Shown: positions 16,288-24,901 of the stretch, one piece after another | Position numbering within the stretch: position 1 is the first letter of the stretch | How the letters are laid out: each line of letters opens with the position of its first letter | Origin: Mycolicibacterium tusciae | GTDB taxonomy: Bacteria; Actinomycetota; Actinomycetes; Mycobacteriales; Mycobacteriaceae | Reading direction: 5' to 3' | Length of the DNA: 64,000 nt | Assembly (NCBI RefSeq): GCF_002086795.1 | Contig: NZ_MVIM01000018.1 | Coordinates: 47,588 to 111,587 of the forward strand | The notes under the pieces: model-generated | Database searches by the model: none | What the model saw: only the letters and a program-made list of their open reading frames with translations | Told to the model about the DNA's origin: nothing | Program-made: the position numbers and the translations under genes

Positions 16288-18321
16288 GTGCGGCTTCCAG
16301 TGACGGGCACGGCTGAATTGTCTGACCAGGTCACGTCGAGCCCGCGCTTATCGCACGCTGAGCCTGCGCGAGACAAACAGGCGTTCGTGAGGAACGGGCG
16401 GCAGGCTCCTGACGCAGCCGTCATCGTGACCAATCTGTTCGCATTGTCTGCGGTCGCGGCGCTGAGCATCGTGAGCCAACCGGAGGGCATGGCGACGCCG
16501 CCCCTGTGGCCGGCCTCCGGCATCGCGCTCGGCCTGGGCGTCTGCTTCCCGCGTCGCTACCTGTGGTTACTTGCGCCGGCCGTCGCATTGATGGCGCTGC
16601 CAGTCTTGTTGTGGGCGGGAAGGCCGATGTCGCTCTCGCTTGCCTTGGCCGCCGCCTTCGCAATCGAGATGGCGGTCGGCACATTGCTGCTGCGCGGGCG
16701 TCGAGATCGCGTACCACGGTTCGCAACCCCACGCGATCTTGTCTTGTTCTTCGGAATCGCGTTCGTCTCCGCATCGCTCTACGGGGCGCTCGCCTTCGGC
16801 GCCTTCTCGGTGTTCGGCGATCATGCATCAGCCGTGGAGTCGTTGCAGACCGCGCTGCTCAAGCACGCTGCGGGCATCGCGCTGCTCACCCCGATGTACA
16901 TCGCGCCACCGCTGCGAAACCAACAGGCGGGCGTTGGCGAAACGGTGGGGATCGCGGTGACGGCGCTCGCGGTAACCGCCGCGGTGTTCACCGTCGGGCC
17001 GGCGCCCCTGGAATATCTGCCGTTCCTACCGTTGGTATGGGCGGCGCTTCGCTTGTCGACATGGATGCTGTCCCTGCTCATGGTCGGCGTAGCCAGTATC
17101 TCGGCCAACGGCAGCATTTTCGGTATGGGCCCGTTGTCGTTCGACCTGTGGGGAATCTCTACGGGAACCGTTCTGATGCAGGTCTATCAAATGTCGATGG
17201 TGGCCGTGTTCCTTACGCTGTCCATCGTGGTGGGTTCCGAGCGCGACATGTCGGCGCGCCTTCACGAGAGCGAGGAGTTGTTCCGCAAGAGCTTCAACTC
17301 GTCGGTCGCCGGCAAGCTGATGGGTGTCCGTACGACCGATCAATGGATTGTGGAGCGCGCCAACCCCTCAGCACGGGCTCTGCTGCCCGGGCTGCAAGAC
17401 GGAATCAGGCGCCTCGACACGTTGATGGGTCGGGATGCCGTCAGCCAACTCTCAAGCGCCGCCGACTCCCTTGTCGGCGACAACGCCCGGATGGTCGTGC
17501 AGCTCGACGACGGCCGCAGCCTCAATATCAGTTTCGCCGTGATCGGCGAGACGCCTGATGGGACCCAGTTCGTCGTGCACTTCCACGACGTCACCGAATC
17601 GGAGCGGTTACGTCAGCTCGAACTCGAGGAGATGAATCGGGCCGCTGAGGTCCAACGTGCACTGCTACCCGGCGAACTCCCCGAGACCCCGGGCTGGTCG
17701 TTCGGCACGTCCAACAGCCCGGCCAAACAGATCGGTGGCGATTTCTACGACGTGCGCGTGCATCAACCTTCCATCGTGCTCAGCCTCGGCGATGTCATGG
17801 GTAAGGGCATGGACGCGGGAATGCTCGCCGCCGCCACTCGCACCGCGCTGCGATCCAACGATCCCGGGATGACTCCGTCGGCGGTCGTCACACGTGCAGC
17901 TGGCATTCTCGAAGGAGATTTGCGTCGCATCAGTGCATTCGTCACGCTTGCCTACGTTCAGGTCGACATCGACTCTGGCGACTTCCGGTTCGCAGACGCG
18001 GGTCACGGCTTGCATTATGTCGTCCGGACCAGATCTGGCCGGATCGAAAGGCTTTCGTCCGACGACATGCCCGTGGGATTGGGCGACCGGTGGCGGGAAC
18101 TCTCCGGCCGCCTGGCGCCGGGCGACATGATCCTGCTCGTCAGTGACGGAGTGCTCGACTTGTGGGGCGGTTCGCTGGAAGGACTCGAGAACGCAATTGC
18201 GCAGTGCGCCAACGGGACTGGGACGGGCCCGCAGGAGGCGGTCGACTACTTGTGTGCGAATGCCGGCGAGTTACTCGATGGCGACGACGTCACCGCGGTG
18301 GCCTTACGCCGTGCGGGGTGA
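16288..18321 (+). CDS. MASE1-PAS-SpoIIE serine phosphatase (partner-switching phosphatase 1)
   Basis: 677 aa, GTG start 4 bp after the HATPase stop. An eight-helix MASE1-like membrane sensor occupies about residues 50-310 (LWPASGIALGLGVCFP, ALLKHAAGIALLTPMY). A PAS-like segment (about 325-440) and a PP2C/SpoIIE domain (about 450-677: GGDFYDV, LGDVMGKGMDAGMLAA, FADAGHG, LVSDGVLD with the metal Asp residues) follow. It should dephosphorylate the STAS protein in response to a membrane signal. From residue 326 to the end it is very close to the next gene's product. Confidence 0.9.
   Translation: MRLPVTGTAELSDQVTSSPRLSHAEPARDKQAFVRNGRQAPDAAVIVTNLFALSAVAALSIVSQPEGMATPPLWPASGIALGLGVCFPRRYLWLLAPAVALMALPVLLWAGRPMSLSLALAAAFAIEMAVGTLLLRGRRDRVPRFATPRDLVLFFGIAFVSASLYGALAFGAFSVFGDHASAVESLQTALLKHAAGIALLTPMYIAPPLRNQQAGVGETVGIAVTALAVTAAVFTVGPAPLEYLPFLPLVWAALRLSTWMLSLLMVGVASISANGSIFGMGPLSFDLWGISTGTVLMQVYQMSMVAVFLTLSIVVGSERDMSARLHESEELFRKSFNSSVAGKLMGVRTTDQWIVERANPSARALLPGLQDGIRRLDTLMGRDAVSQLSSAADSLVGDNARMVVQLDDGRSLNISFAVIGETPDGTQFVVHFHDVTESERLRQLELEEMNRAAEVQRALLPGELPETPGWSFGTSNSPAKQIGGDFYDVRVHQPSIVLSLGDVMGKGMDAGMLAAATRTALRSNDPGMTPSAVVTRAAGILEGDLRRISAFVTLAYVQVDIDSGDFRFADAGHGLHYVVRTRSGRIERLSSDDMPVGLGDRWRELSGRLAPGDMILLVSDGVLDLWGGSLEGLENAIAQCANGTGTGPQEAVDYLCANAGELLDGDDVTAVALRRAG
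17264..18318 (+). repeat. Tandem duplicated PAS-SpoIIE coding block, copy 1
   Basis: This block matches 19193-20249. The first 37 bases of each copy are identical (17264-17300 and 19193-19229), and long identical stretches recur throughout, especially in the phosphatase core. Similarity stops sharply upstream of 17264, where the sensor domains differ. Such long near-identity can support gene conversion or deletion between copies. Confidence 0.75.
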
Positions 18322-18327
18322 GCCGCG

Positions 18328-20250
18328 GTGAGCGCCTCCACCACCACTGATGCCGACGTTGCGATCTCGCGTCGGCGGCGGATCGATTCGCGCCTGACTG
18401 TGCAGGGTTGGTTGACAGTCGCATTGAGCGTGATGGGTGTGATTGTCATCGTCAGTTCGGTGGCGGTTGCCATGCTGCTTCACCGCAACGACACTGCCAC
18501 TGACCAGCTGGCAGACAGTATTCAGCCAGCACGTTCTGCCGCCTTTCGGTTGCAAGCGGCACTGCGCGACCAGGAGACCGGCATGCGCGGCTACGTCATG
18601 ACTGGAGACCCCCAATTCCTCGAGCCGTACTACACCGGCAAGCAGGCCGAGCAGGCCGCCGCCGCTGAGCTGCGTCAAAACTTGAGGGATCACGACGATC
18701 TGCTGGCCGATGTCACCGCGATCGAAACTGTCGCCGAGCAGTGGCGCACCAGCTACGTCGAACCGCTGATCGCAAGAGTTTCGCCCGGTCAACCCTATCC
18801 GCTCAGCGTCGCTGAGGCTGACCAAGGCAAGGCGGAGTTCGATGAACTGCGAGCCCTGTTCGACACACAGAATGCTGGCATCTACTCGGCGAGAGACGCC
18901 GCCCGCGCTGAACTGCGAGAAGCCCAGACGTGGCGCAACAGGGAGCTGATCGCCGTGTTGGTGGTGATCCTGGGCGCCGCGATGGCGCTGACTCTCTGGG
19001 TGCGCCGCGCGGTCACCGGACCGGTAGCCGCCGTCGCGGCGGCATGCAGGCGGATCGCGAAAGGTGATTTCGCAGCCACGATCCCAGCCGAGGGGCCCGG
19101 CGATATTCGGGCCATTGCACTGGATGCCGACGATATGCGGCGGCGCATCGTCAACGAGCTCGAGACAACGCGAGCAGCACGAGCCGAGCTCTACGAGAGC
19201 GAGGAGTTGTTCCGCAAGAGCTTCAACTCCTCGGTCGCCGGCAAATTGCTGGTATCCCGCGCGTCCACCCAGTGGATTGTCGAGCGTGCCAACCCCTCGG
19301 CACAGGCCCTGCTGCCCGGGCTGCGGGACGGAATCACAAACCTTGACCTGCTGATGGGTTCGGATGGCATGGCCGCGCTTTCGGCCGCCGCCGATTCTCT
19401 CGTTGACGACGACAACGCACGGCTGACGTTGCAGCTGGCCGACGGCCGCAGTCTGGAAGTGAGTATCGCCGTAATCGGCGAGAAGCCCGAGGGGACCCAG
19501 TTCGTCCTGCACTTCCACGACGTCACCGAATCGGAGCGGCTACGTCAGCTCGAGCTGGCGGAGATGAACCGGGCCGTCGAGGTGCAACGTGCACTGGTGC
19601 CTGACACCTTGCCAGCGACCCCAGGTTGGACCTTCGGCACGTTCAACAGCCCGGCCCGACAGGTTGGCGGGGACTTCTACGACGTGCGCGTGCATCAACC
19701 CTCCATCGTGCTGAGCCTCGGCGACGTCATGGGTAAAGGGATGGACGCGGGAATGCTCGCGGCGGCAACCCGCACCGCGCTGCGCTCCAACGATCCCGCG
19801 GCGACCCCATCGACTGTGGTCAACGATGCTGCGGGCATCCTCGAGGGCGATCTGCGCCGGATCAGCGCATTCGTCACGCTGGCCTACGTCCGGGTCGACA
19901 TGGACTCTGGCGACTTCTTGTTCGCCGACGCGGGCCACGGGTTGCACTTCGTCATTCGCACCCGTTCCGGCCGGATCGAACGCATGGCGTCCAACGACAT
20001 GCCCATGGGATTGGACGACCACTGGCAGGAACTCTCCGACCGCCTTGCTCCGGGGGACACAATCCTGCTCGTCAGTGACGGAGTGCTCGACCTGTGGGGC
20101 GGTTCGATAGCGGGACTCGAGGACGCGATCTCACAGTGCGCCGATGGAAATGGGACGGGCCCGCAGGCGGTCGTCGACTACCTGTGTGCGAGTGCGGACG
20201 AGATGCTCGACGGTGACGACGTCACAGCGGTAGCCCTGCGCCGCAGCTGA
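18328..20250 (+). CDS. CHASE3-HAMP-PAS-SpoIIE serine phosphatase (partner-switching phosphatase 2)
   Basis: 640 aa, GTG start 6 bp after phosphatase 1. One TM helix (about 33-54), a CHASE3-like extracytoplasmic domain (about 55-200, containing the CHASE3 signature LRDQETGMRGYVMTGD), a second TM (about 207-228), HAMP (about 229-285), the same PAS-like segment, and a complete SpoIIE phosphatase domain. The C-terminal half matches its neighbour at nearly every position while the sensor half is unrelated, so the pair arose by tandem duplication and sensor exchange. Confidence 0.9.
   Translation: MSASTTTDADVAISRRRRIDSRLTVQGWLTVALSVMGVIVIVSSVAVAMLLHRNDTATDQLADSIQPARSAAFRLQAALRDQETGMRGYVMTGDPQFLEPYYTGKQAEQAAAAELRQNLRDHDDLLADVTAIETVAEQWRTSYVEPLIARVSPGQPYPLSVAEADQGKAEFDELRALFDTQNAGIYSARDAARAELREAQTWRNRELIAVLVVILGAAMALTLWVRRAVTGPVAAVAAACRRIAKGDFAATIPAEGPGDIRAIALDADDMRRRIVNELETTRAARAELYESEELFRKSFNSSVAGKLLVSRASTQWIVERANPSAQALLPGLRDGITNLDLLMGSDGMAALSAAADSLVDDDNARLTLQLADGRSLEVSIAVIGEKPEGTQFVLHFHDVTESERLRQLELAEMNRAVEVQRALVPDTLPATPGWTFGTFNSPARQVGGDFYDVRVHQPSIVLSLGDVMGKGMDAGMLAAATRTALRSNDPAATPSTVVNDAAGILEGDLRRISAFVTLAYVRVDMDSGDFLFADAGHGLHFVIRTRSGRIERMASNDMPMGLDDHWQELSDRLAPGDTILLVSDGVLDLWGGSIAGLEDAISQCADGNGTGPQAVVDYLCASADEMLDGDDVTAVALRRS
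19193..20249 (+). repeat. Tandem duplicated PAS-SpoIIE coding block, copy 2
   Basis: Second copy of the block at 17264-18318, in direct orientation, 1,929 bp downstream. Differences are mostly third-position or conservative changes (for example LSS/MAS and VGL/MGL near the end), with a single extra codon (VDDDN versus VGDN). Confidence 0.75.
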
Positions 20251-20265
20251 CGAGTGGAGGATGCA

Positions 20266-22335
20266 CTACCTGGCTTGCGCGTCCGGGGTCGCGACCAGTT
20301 CGCCGCGGTCCTCCGTCCAGTTCCGCTGCACGAGCATCCGATGCACGATTCGTTCGAGCGCGGCTTCGACCTGATCGCCGTCGGGCCGTCCTTCGAACGA
20401 GGATGACGTTGCCAATTTGTCGACGATGCGCCCTACGATGAGCCCGGATATCGCGTCGACCTGCTTCATTCCGGCCTGCGTGAGCCAGAGCCTGCCTCCG
20501 CCGCCCAGCACCAGTCCGTCGCGGATCAGCCCGTCGAAGGTGGGCTCGATGACCTCGTGGGGCACCCGCAGGCGCTCGGCGATGTCGGTCAGTGTGGCCG
20601 TACCGAACACCTGGTTCTGCCGGTAGATCTGTAGCAGCGCCCACATCTGGGTGACGTCGAGGTTGCACCCGGGGAGTTGGGCGAGACTGCGTAGCCGAAT
20701 CTCGGGTGAGTCGCGGAAGATCCGTCCGATGGCCACTTCGAGGATCTTCTCGGGCGACTCGGTGCTCGGCATCCCGAAACCCTCACCGAGGTCGCTCGCC
20801 GATACGGTTTCGATTTCGCGTAGCCGCACCTCTTTGAGGAAGAGCGAAACCACGAAGCCGACAACTGCGACGGGTACCCCGCAGAGGAACACAGTGCCCA
20901 GCGAGTCCGCATATGCATCGACGATCGGTGCGGCCATCTCCGGCGATAGTGCGTGCAGTGCCTGCGGGGAATCCGCGGCCCTGGCGGGTGCCCCGCTCGC
21001 CGCCAGCGCAGCCGGGATCAGGCTGGCGAGGAAGTTGGCGAACAGCGAGCCGAAAATCGCTGCGCCGAAAGAGCTTCCGATCGTCCGGAAGAACGTGACG
21101 CCGGAAGTCGCGACACCGAGATCGGCGAAACTGGAGGTGTTCTGGACGACGAGAATCAGTACCTGCATACACAGGCCGATACCTGCGCCCAGGATGAACA
21201 GCGACACCGACTGCTGCCACAGCGGGGTGGCGGCCCCCATCTGTGACAGCAGCACGAACCCCACCGCCATGGTGGCGGTGCCTACGACGGGGAACACCTT
21301 GTACCGGCCGGTGCGGCCGATTATCTGCCCGCTTCCGATGGACGTGATCAGCATCCCCGCCACCATCGGCAGGGTGCGCATACCCGATTCGGTCGCCGAG
21401 ACGCCGTTGACGAATTGCATGAAGGTGGGCAGGAATGTCAGTGCACCCAGCATCGCGAACCCGACGATGAAGCCAAGGATGCAGCACACCGTGAACACCG
21501 GGCTGGCGAACAGTCGGATCGGCAGAATCGGCTCTGCGACATGGGATTCCACCCAGACGAAGATTGCCAGTGCGAGAGCGGAACCGACGAAGAGGCTGAT
21601 GATCATCGGAGACGACCAGGCGTAGGTGCTGCCGCCCCAGCTGGTGGCCAGCGTCAGGCCGGACGCGGCCACACCGATGAACAGGATGCCCGCGTAGTCG
21701 ATGACCGCCCTGCCGACCTTGGCCAACGACGGGATGGCCAGGGTTCCGACCACGATCACGAGAACCGCGATCGGAACATTGATCCAGAACGCCCATCGCC
21801 AAGTGAGGTGATCGGTGAAGAACCCGCCGAGTAGCGGTCCGATGACGGTGGTGACTCCGAACACGGCGCCGAGCGCGCCCTGATAGCGACCTCGTTCGCG
21901 CAACGGGATGACTTCGCCGATGACGGCCATCGCCGTGACCATCATCGCGCCACCCCCGATGCCCTGCAATGTGCGCGATGCGACCAGCATGGTCATCGAG
22001 CCCGCGAGCCCACAGAGGACAGATCCGGCGAGGAAGAACAGAACCGCCACCTGGAAGACGGCCTTGCGGCCGAATAGATCCCCGAGCTTCCCGACGATCG
22101 CGGTGGCGATCGTGGAGGCCAATAGGTAACTGGTCACCACCCAGGACTGGTGGCCCGCTCCCCCCAGGTCTGCGACGACGGTCGGCAGCGCGGTGGCGAC
22201 GATGGTCTGATCCAGGGCCGCCATCAACATGCCGAGCAGCACCGCAACAAAGATGATGTTGCGGCGCCCAGCGCTGATCAGCGCGCTGGGAGATTCACAA
22301 TCTGCGGCAGCCGCGTCCGTTCGCGTGCTCGTCAT
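20266..22335 (-). CDS. DHA2-family MFS drug transporter with C-terminal winged-helix-like domain (Rv1877-like)
   Basis: 689 aa. About 14 TM helices (residues 25-520) with the MFS motif A GKLGDLFGRK and the antiporter motif C region (GPLLGGFFTD), as in EmrB/QacA-type proton-coupled exporters. A cytosolic tail of about 170 residues (520-689) has a winged-helix look: TLTDIAERLRVPHEVIEPTFDGLIRDGLVLG then GRLWLTQAG. From memory M. tuberculosis Rv1877 has the same length and sits beside bfrA as here. Substrate unknown; the tail may bind ligand, protein or DNA. Confidence 0.88.
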   Translation of the reverse strand: MTSTRTDAAAADCESPSALISAGRRNIIFVAVLLGMLMAALDQTIVATALPTVVADLGGAGHQSWVVTSYLLASTIATAIVGKLGDLFGRKAVFQVAVLFFLAGSVLCGLAGSMTMLVASRTLQGIGGGAMMVTAMAVIGEVIPLRERGRYQGALGAVFGVTTVIGPLLGGFFTDHLTWRWAFWINVPIAVLVIVVGTLAIPSLAKVGRAVIDYAGILFIGVAASGLTLATSWGGSTYAWSSPMIISLFVGSALALAIFVWVESHVAEPILPIRLFASPVFTVCCILGFIVGFAMLGALTFLPTFMQFVNGVSATESGMRTLPMVAGMLITSIGSGQIIGRTGRYKVFPVVGTATMAVGFVLLSQMGAATPLWQQSVSLFILGAGIGLCMQVLILVVQNTSSFADLGVATSGVTFFRTIGSSFGAAIFGSLFANFLASLIPAALAASGAPARAADSPQALHALSPEMAAPIVDAYADSLGTVFLCGVPVAVVGFVVSLFLKEVRLREIETVSASDLGEGFGMPSTESPEKILEVAIGRIFRDSPEIRLRSLAQLPGCNLDVTQMWALLQIYRQNQVFGTATLTDIAERLRVPHEVIEPTFDGLIRDGLVLGGGGRLWLTQAGMKQVDAISGLIVGRIVDKLATSSSFEGRPDGDQVEAALERIVHRMLVQRNWTEDRGELVATPDAQAR

Positions 22336-22470
22336 ACCTGCCTTCCATCGGTGGCGTACCCATCAGACCTATCGTTAGACAGGCTATGAAAGTTACGGCA
22401 CCGCGGGAAGATTAGGCTCCGAGATGGGCGCCCCACGAAGTTGGGGACTGATGACGGATGTGACCGTGGA

Positions 22471-22956
22471 CTATGCGCTGGTTGGCGGCCGCGACACGCA
22501 CTGGGCCGAGTACAGCTCGACGCCGAGCTTGTCCATCAGCTGGAGCTGGGTTTCGAGGTAGTCGATGTGATCCTCTTCGTTGGCCAGGATGCCCTCCAAG
22601 AGGTTCGCCGAGGTGGCGTCCTCCTTCTCGCGGCACATGATGATGCCGGGCCGCAGCCGCCCTACCACCTCGTATTCGATGGCCAGGTCGGCCTCGAATT
22701 GCTCACGCAATGTCTGACCAATTCGCAGGGAGAACAACCGCTGATAGTTCGGCAGTCCGTCGAGCAGCAGAATTCGGTCGGTGATCGACTCGGCATGCTG
22801 CATTTCTTCGAACGACTCTTTGCGCGTGTATTCAGCCAGCTCGGTGAATCCCCAATTTGCCTGCATCTTCGAATGCAAGAAATACTGGTTAATGGCGGTC
22901 AATTCGCTCGTCAGTTGCTCGTTGAGCAATTTCAGAACGTCGGGATCCCCTTGCAT
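22471..22956 (-). CDS. bfrA: Bacterioferritin BfrA
   Basis: 161 aa from ATG 22956 (MQGDPDVLKLLNEQL); an ATG one codon earlier is also possible behind AGGAGC. All ferroxidase ligands are in place: Glu18, Glu51, His54, Glu94, Glu127, His130, plus Met52 for inter-subunit haem. It forms a 24-mer cage that oxidises and stores iron. The C-terminus (LYSAQCVSRPPTSA) is that of mycobacterial BfrA. An IdeR-like box lies about 190 bp upstream, in the divergent intergenic region shared with the Rv1874-like gene. Confidence 0.96.
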   Translation of the reverse strand: MQGDPDVLKLLNEQLTSELTAINQYFLHSKMQANWGFTELAEYTRKESFEEMQHAESITDRILLLDGLPNYQRLFSLRIGQTLREQFEADLAIEYEVVGRLRPGIIMCREKEDATSANLLEGILANEEDHIDYLETQLQLMDKLGVELYSAQCVSRPPTSA

Positions 22957-23142
22957 CATCGCTCCTAGGCAACTTGAGGGCTGGCAGTTGTCGCAGTCGG
23001 TAGTGCCATACCCAATCTAGTGCACGAAATGTGTATCGGCGCATCTTCTCGTTGCGCTGAGCGTGTTTTCGGGGTGATCGTGAACGATCGGGACACCGGC
23101 GGGGCGCAGATCAGGTACCTACTCTGGACTGCCTAGGCTAAG

Positions 23143-23161
23143 TAAGGTTAGACTGCGCTAA
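23143..23161. promoter_or_regulatory. Degenerate IdeR-type iron box in the bfrA/Rv1874-like divergent region
   Basis: TAAGGTTAGACTGCGCTAA matches 14 of 19 positions of the IdeR consensus TTAGGTTAGGCTAACCTAA as I recall it. A further weak half-site run (CTAGGCTAAG, 23133-23142) abuts it. It lies 36-54 bp before the plus-strand gene and about 190 bp before bfrA. In M. tuberculosis IdeR activates bfrA from distant upstream boxes, so one site could serve both directions. Binding is inferred. Confidence 0.5.
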
Positions 23162-23190
23162 CGCTTGCAAGCCTGACCTACGGATAGGGA

Positions 23191-23829
23191 ATGGGAATGA
23201 GTGATTTCGATCTGCACTCACTTATTCTCGCTTGCGATTTCCGTGTTGATGACGTCGATCGTATGTGGAAATGGCTGAAGAAGCATTCTGACGGACTCGC
23301 CGCTATCGGGGCCCACCATGTCGTTCTCTACACATCGATATGGGAACAGAACCGTGTATTGGTGACGATTGGTATTCGGCATGTCCGTTCGATGCGGGAC
23401 GTACTGCGGTCACCCGAGATTTTCGAGTGGTTCAACATTTCGGGTGCCGACGACATTCCACCGATCTTCGGTGGCGAGGTCGTCGAGAAGATCGATCTGT
23501 ACCCGCCGTCAGCCGACGACCATGTCGGCCGGGTCGTCGTCGGGGTCATGTCCTCGGTCGAAGACGTCTCCGCACTGATGGTCAAGGTGCACGACGGACT
23601 CGAGCGCTTCAAGCTCGGCGGAGTACGCAAGATCTGGGTTTATCGCGCGCTCGACGACGGGCAGGAAGTCATGATCCTGCAGGAGATCGAGGACGAGTCC
23701 GCGGCCCGGCAATGGATCGACCATCCGGATGCGGCCGCGGAATGGATGTCGAATGCGGGCCTGGGCCCCTACCCCACCCAGTTCGTGGGCAGGTTCGCCC
23801 ACCTCATGAGCATCGACGAGCGGAGCTGA
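23191..23829 (+). CDS. Conserved protein of unknown function, Rv1874-like
   Basis: 212 aa; ATG at 23191 or, two codons on, 23197. It is a two-lobed protein: an N-terminal half with HHVVLYTSIWEQNRVLVTIG and IPPIFGGEVVEKIDLYPP, and a C-terminal half with IWVYRALDDGQEVMILQEIED and WIDHPDAAAEWMSNAGLGPYP, resembling dimeric ferredoxin-like (antibiotic-monooxygenase-type) domains. I associate it from memory with M. tuberculosis Rv1874, next to bfrA. It lies 7 bp before bfd and downstream of the IdeR-like box, so a role in iron mobilisation or redox is plausible. No function is established. Confidence 0.75.
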   Translation: MGMSDFDLHSLILACDFRVDDVDRMWKWLKKHSDGLAAIGAHHVVLYTSIWEQNRVLVTIGIRHVRSMRDVLRSPEIFEWFNISGADDIPPIFGGEVVEKIDLYPPSADDHVGRVVVGVMSSVEDVSALMVKVHDGLERFKLGGVRKIWVYRALDDGQEVMILQEIEDESAARQWIDHPDAAAEWMSNAGLGPYPTQFVGRFAHLMSIDERS

Positions 23830-23836
23830 GCCGCCG

Positions 23837-24052
23837 ATGTTCGTATGCCTGTGCATGGGAGTGACGAGCCACGACGTCGACAAGCTCGTCGCCAACGGCG
23901 CCTGCACGTCCAAGCAGATCACCGAAGCCTGCGGCGCCGGCGGCGACTGCGGCCGATGCCGCCGTACATTGCGCGCCATCATCGCCACCCATCACGATGT
24001 CGCCGGCTGCCCGTCGAAGAACGGCTGCGCGAAAAGAACGCTGAGCCGTTGA
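23837..24052 (+). CDS. bfd: Bacterioferritin-associated ferredoxin-like [2Fe-2S] protein (Bfd-like)
   Basis: 71 aa. The Bfd cysteine pattern is complete: Cys4-x-Cys6 (VCLCMG) and Cys38-x2-Cys41 (DCGRC), with TSHDVDKLVANGACTSKQI between. In the known system Bfd binds bacterioferritin and delivers electrons to release Fe(II). The nearby divergent bfrA supports this. The C-terminal extension (CPSKNGCAKRTLSR) adds two cysteines not needed for the cluster. Probably co-transcribed with the Rv1874-like gene. Confidence 0.88.
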   Translation: MFVCLCMGVTSHDVDKLVANGACTSKQITEACGAGGDCGRCRRTLRAIIATHHDVAGCPSKNGCAKRTLSR

Positions 24053-24077
24053 CGAGTAGCAGGATCGGCGCGCTTAA

Positions 24078-24116
24078 CGGGTTGATCGCCAGCGCCATGT
24101 GCGTGGAATCAACCCG
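24078..24116. terminator. Hairpin between convergent bfd and the enoyl-CoA hydratase gene
   Basis: CGGGTTGAT (24078-24086) and ATCAACCCG (24108-24116) pair perfectly around a 21-base loop; flanking GGCGC/GCGCC bases extend the stem imperfectly. It sits between two gene ends facing each other (24052 and 24130), as expected for a bidirectional terminator. There is no U-tract. Confidence 0.55.
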
Positions 24117-24129
24117 CTAGCGCCGGCGC

Positions 24130-24885
24130 CTACTTACCCCTACCGGTGAAATCGGCCAGGGCGGCGGCATTGGCGGCCGCGCCCATCAGGACCGAGAAGT
24201 GCCCGTTCTCTCGTTCCGTCGCCGCGGCGATGCCCTCGCGAGTTGGCGCGATGATCGTCTGCTTGACCGCCATGAGGCTCGAAATCGGTCGTGCCGCAAG
24301 GATTTCAGCATGGCGGCGCGCCTCTGGCAACAAATCGTCGGGCTCGCAGACCTTCCAGACCAGCCCCATCGCCCGCGCCTCCTCGGCACCGACCCATTCC
24401 GAGGACAGCAACAGCCATGCGGCGTTCTGCCGGCCCATCAACCGTGGCAACAGGTACGACGACGCCGCTTCCGGCGCCACGCCGAGGCTGGTGAAGGGGG
24501 TCTTCAGGCGTGCGGTCGAGGACATGAACGCCAGATCCGCGTAACCGAGGATCGTCGCACCGATGCCCACCCCCACTCCGTTCACCGCGATGATCAACGG
24601 TTTGGGGAAGTCGGCGAGCGCTTGGATCATCGTCGAGAAGTGGCTGCCCTTCTCGTTGAACTCGGGATCGGTGATGCGCCTCTGCATTTCGTTGAGGTCG
24701 TTGCCGGCGCTGAACGCCCGCCCGGCGCCCGTCAACAACACCACGGCGACTTCCGGATCGGCGGCGGCCTCGTTCAGCGCGGTCGCGGTGGCGAAGTACA
24801 GCTCGTCGTTGAACGCGTTGAGGACGTCGGGCCGATTGAGAGTCAGGGTCCGCACCCGCTGGTCGTCGGCAATCTCGAGAATCAC
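24130..24885 (-). CDS. Enoyl-CoA hydratase/isomerase (crotonase) family protein
   Basis: 251 aa. Crotonase fold: GAGRAFSAGNDLNEM (first oxyanion-hole loop), VNGVGVGIGATILGYADLAF (second), and FTSLGVAPEAASSYLLPRLMG with the Glu of PEAAS in the catalytic region. It is the last gene of a six-gene run with the nitrile hydratase genes (gap of 16 bp to the PPOX gene). It could process acyl-CoA made from the carboxylic acid that follows nitrile and amide breakdown; that link is inference. Confidence 0.86.
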   Translation of the reverse strand: MILEIADDQRVRTLTLNRPDVLNAFNDELYFATATALNEAAADPEVAVVLLTGAGRAFSAGNDLNEMQRRITDPEFNEKGSHFSTMIQALADFPKPLIIAVNGVGVGIGATILGYADLAFMSSTARLKTPFTSLGVAPEAASSYLLPRLMGRQNAAWLLLSSEWVGAEEARAMGLVWKVCEPDDLLPEARRHAEILAARPISSLMAVKQTIIAPTREGIAAATERENGHFSVLMGAAANAAALADFTGRGK

Positions 24886-24901
24886 GCCAGCAGCGTATGC
24901 G

